The notes under the pieces: generated by a model | Told to the model about the DNA's origin: nothing | Seen by the model: only the letters and a program-made list of their open reading frames with translations | The model's database searches: none | Position numbers and translations under genes: made by a program | Source of the DNA: Lentisphaeria bacterium | GTDB taxonomy: Bacteria; Verrucomicrobiota; Lentisphaeria; Victivallales; UBA1829 | Assembly (NCBI GenBank): GCA_017615635.1 | Contig: JAFZZR010000139.1 | Location: forward strand, 1 to 33,393 | Length of the DNA: 33,393 nt | Reading direction: 5' to 3' | In this document: one piece after another, positions 32,784 to 33,393 of the stretch | Numbering within the stretch: position 1 is the stretch's first letter | Layout of the letters: every line of letters begins with the position of its first letter

Positions 32784-33393
32784 ATGCTGTCTCAATCCAG
32801 TCTTGCTTTTCTGAAAGATTTTCTCATGGCGTCCGGGCCTTCCGGATTCGAGTTCGAGCAGGCTGCGCTCTTCCGGAAATACACCGGGCAATTCGCTCAC
32901 CGGGTGGAGACGGACGTCATGGGCAACACCGTGGCCCGTCTGAATCCGGACAATCCCTTCCAGGTCATGCTGGCGGGGCACTACGACGAAATCGGGTTCC
33001 AGGTGGTCCGCGTTATGGATCAGGGGCTTCTTTCCTTCCGGAGCGTGGGCGGGATCGATCCCATGACGCTTCCCGGATCCCAGGTGGAAGTTCTGACTGC
33101 ATCCGGACGGATCCCGGGCGTGATCGGACGGAAACCGATCCATCTTCAGACGCCCGACGAGCGGAAGAGCGTTCCCGAGGTCAAGGATATGTGGATCGAT
33201 ATCGGAGCCGAAACGAAGGAGGCCGCCGCCAGGCTTGTGCACGTGGGCGATCCCGTGTCGTTCCGCTCCAATTTCTGCATGCTTTCCAAAAACCGCGTCC
33301 TTTCCAAGGGACTGGATGATAAAATCGGCGCCTTCGTGATCGCCGAGGCTTTCCGGATCCTTTCCGCCCGGAAGAATCTCCGCGTGGGCGTGG
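32784..33393 (+). CDS. M42-family metallopeptidase, 3' end cut by the window
   Basis: The first 203 residues of a tetrahedral-type aminopeptidase (FrvX / glutamyl aminopeptidase family), usually about 350 residues, so the gene is partial only because of the window edge. Visible features are ASGPSGFE near the start, DVMGNTVARL, the metal-binding His/Asp in AGHYDEIGF, the PDZ-like insert domain (GIDPMTLPGSQVEV to MWIDIGAETKEAA) and the bridging Asp in SKGLDDKIGAFV. Two zinc or cobalt ions are expected to trim N-terminal residues from peptides in the cytoplasm. GGGAG lies about 9 nt before the ATG. The second half of the metal site is beyond the window. Confidence 0.9.
   Translation, partial: MLSQSSLAFLKDFLMASGPSGFEFEQAALFRKYTGQFAHRVETDVMGNTVARLNPDNPFQVMLAGHYDEIGFQVVRVMDQGLLSFRSVGGIDPMTLPGSQVEVLTASGRIPGVIGRKPIHLQTPDERKSVPEVKDMWIDIGAETKEAAARLVHVGDPVSFRSNFCMLSKNRVLSKGLDDKIGAFVIAEAFRILSARKNLRVGV

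Overview
The window looks like a chromosomal segment of a GC-rich (roughly 60% by eye), Gram-negative-type bacterium. A lipoprotein signal (lipobox), several Sec signal peptides, and a PBP1C plus bacterial alpha-2-macroglobulin pair indicate a periplasm. A bacterial B-family DNA polymerase, neighbouring Gfo/Idh oxidoreductases and AraC regulation, and a secreted CE7 esterase would suit the PVC group, most likely a Lentisphaerota/Victivallales-type gut bacterium. This placement is an inference from gene content, not a measurement. No rRNA, tRNA, CRISPR array, intact insertion sequence or phage module was seen.

Layout. 1-1905 is an anomalous AT-rich patch on the minus strand: a truncated secreted protein at the window edge, a 440-bp gap with a 53/55-bp direct repeat, and an unknown secreted protein downstream of cca. 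1924-5437 (minus) is cca and a B-family DNA polymerase, overlapping by 11 nt. A divergent promoter pair separates these from a secreted CE7 acetyl-esterase (5760-7121). 7164-10849 (minus) is the coupled DUF2339/DUF3999-type membrane pair. 11134-12996 is a seven-TM hybrid histidine kinase behind a 17-codon leader ORF. 13117-15138 (plus) carries a small lipoprotein, an unknown protein and prmA. 15154-16697 (minus) is a three-gene unit: GT2 glycosyltransferase, small membrane protein, unknown protein. 16803-25952 (minus) is an envelope block: tsaB, a GHL10 glycoside hydrolase, a large alpha-2-macroglobulin and PbpC. 26159-28197 (plus) is xerD and apbE. 28289-31445 is a Gfo/Idh - AraC - Gfo/Idh cassette. 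31642-32721 is a membrane-anchored LRR-like protein behind a 25-codon leader ORF. The window ends inside an M42 aminopeptidase.

How the genes fit together. The most coherent theme is cell-envelope maintenance at 16.8-25.3 kb: PbpC makes glycan, the macroglobulin probably traps proteases that reach the periplasm, and the GHL10 enzyme may trim glycan strands. A second theme is carbohydrate use (CE7 esterase, two oxidoreductases, AraC regulator). Housekeeping functions (cca, prmA, tsaB, xerD) are scattered between them.

Regulation is unusually readable. About a dozen intergenic spaces carry a sigma70-like promoter, most with a 16-bp spacer. Both convergent gene ends carry a perfect U-less inverted repeat. 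Two genes without their own ribosome-binding site sit a few bases behind short ORFs that have one. I found no clearly unprecedented multi-gene defence or mobile system. The best candidates for new biology are the GT2/membrane/unknown operon, the leader-ORF architecture and the AT-rich chimeric secreted genes at the left edge.
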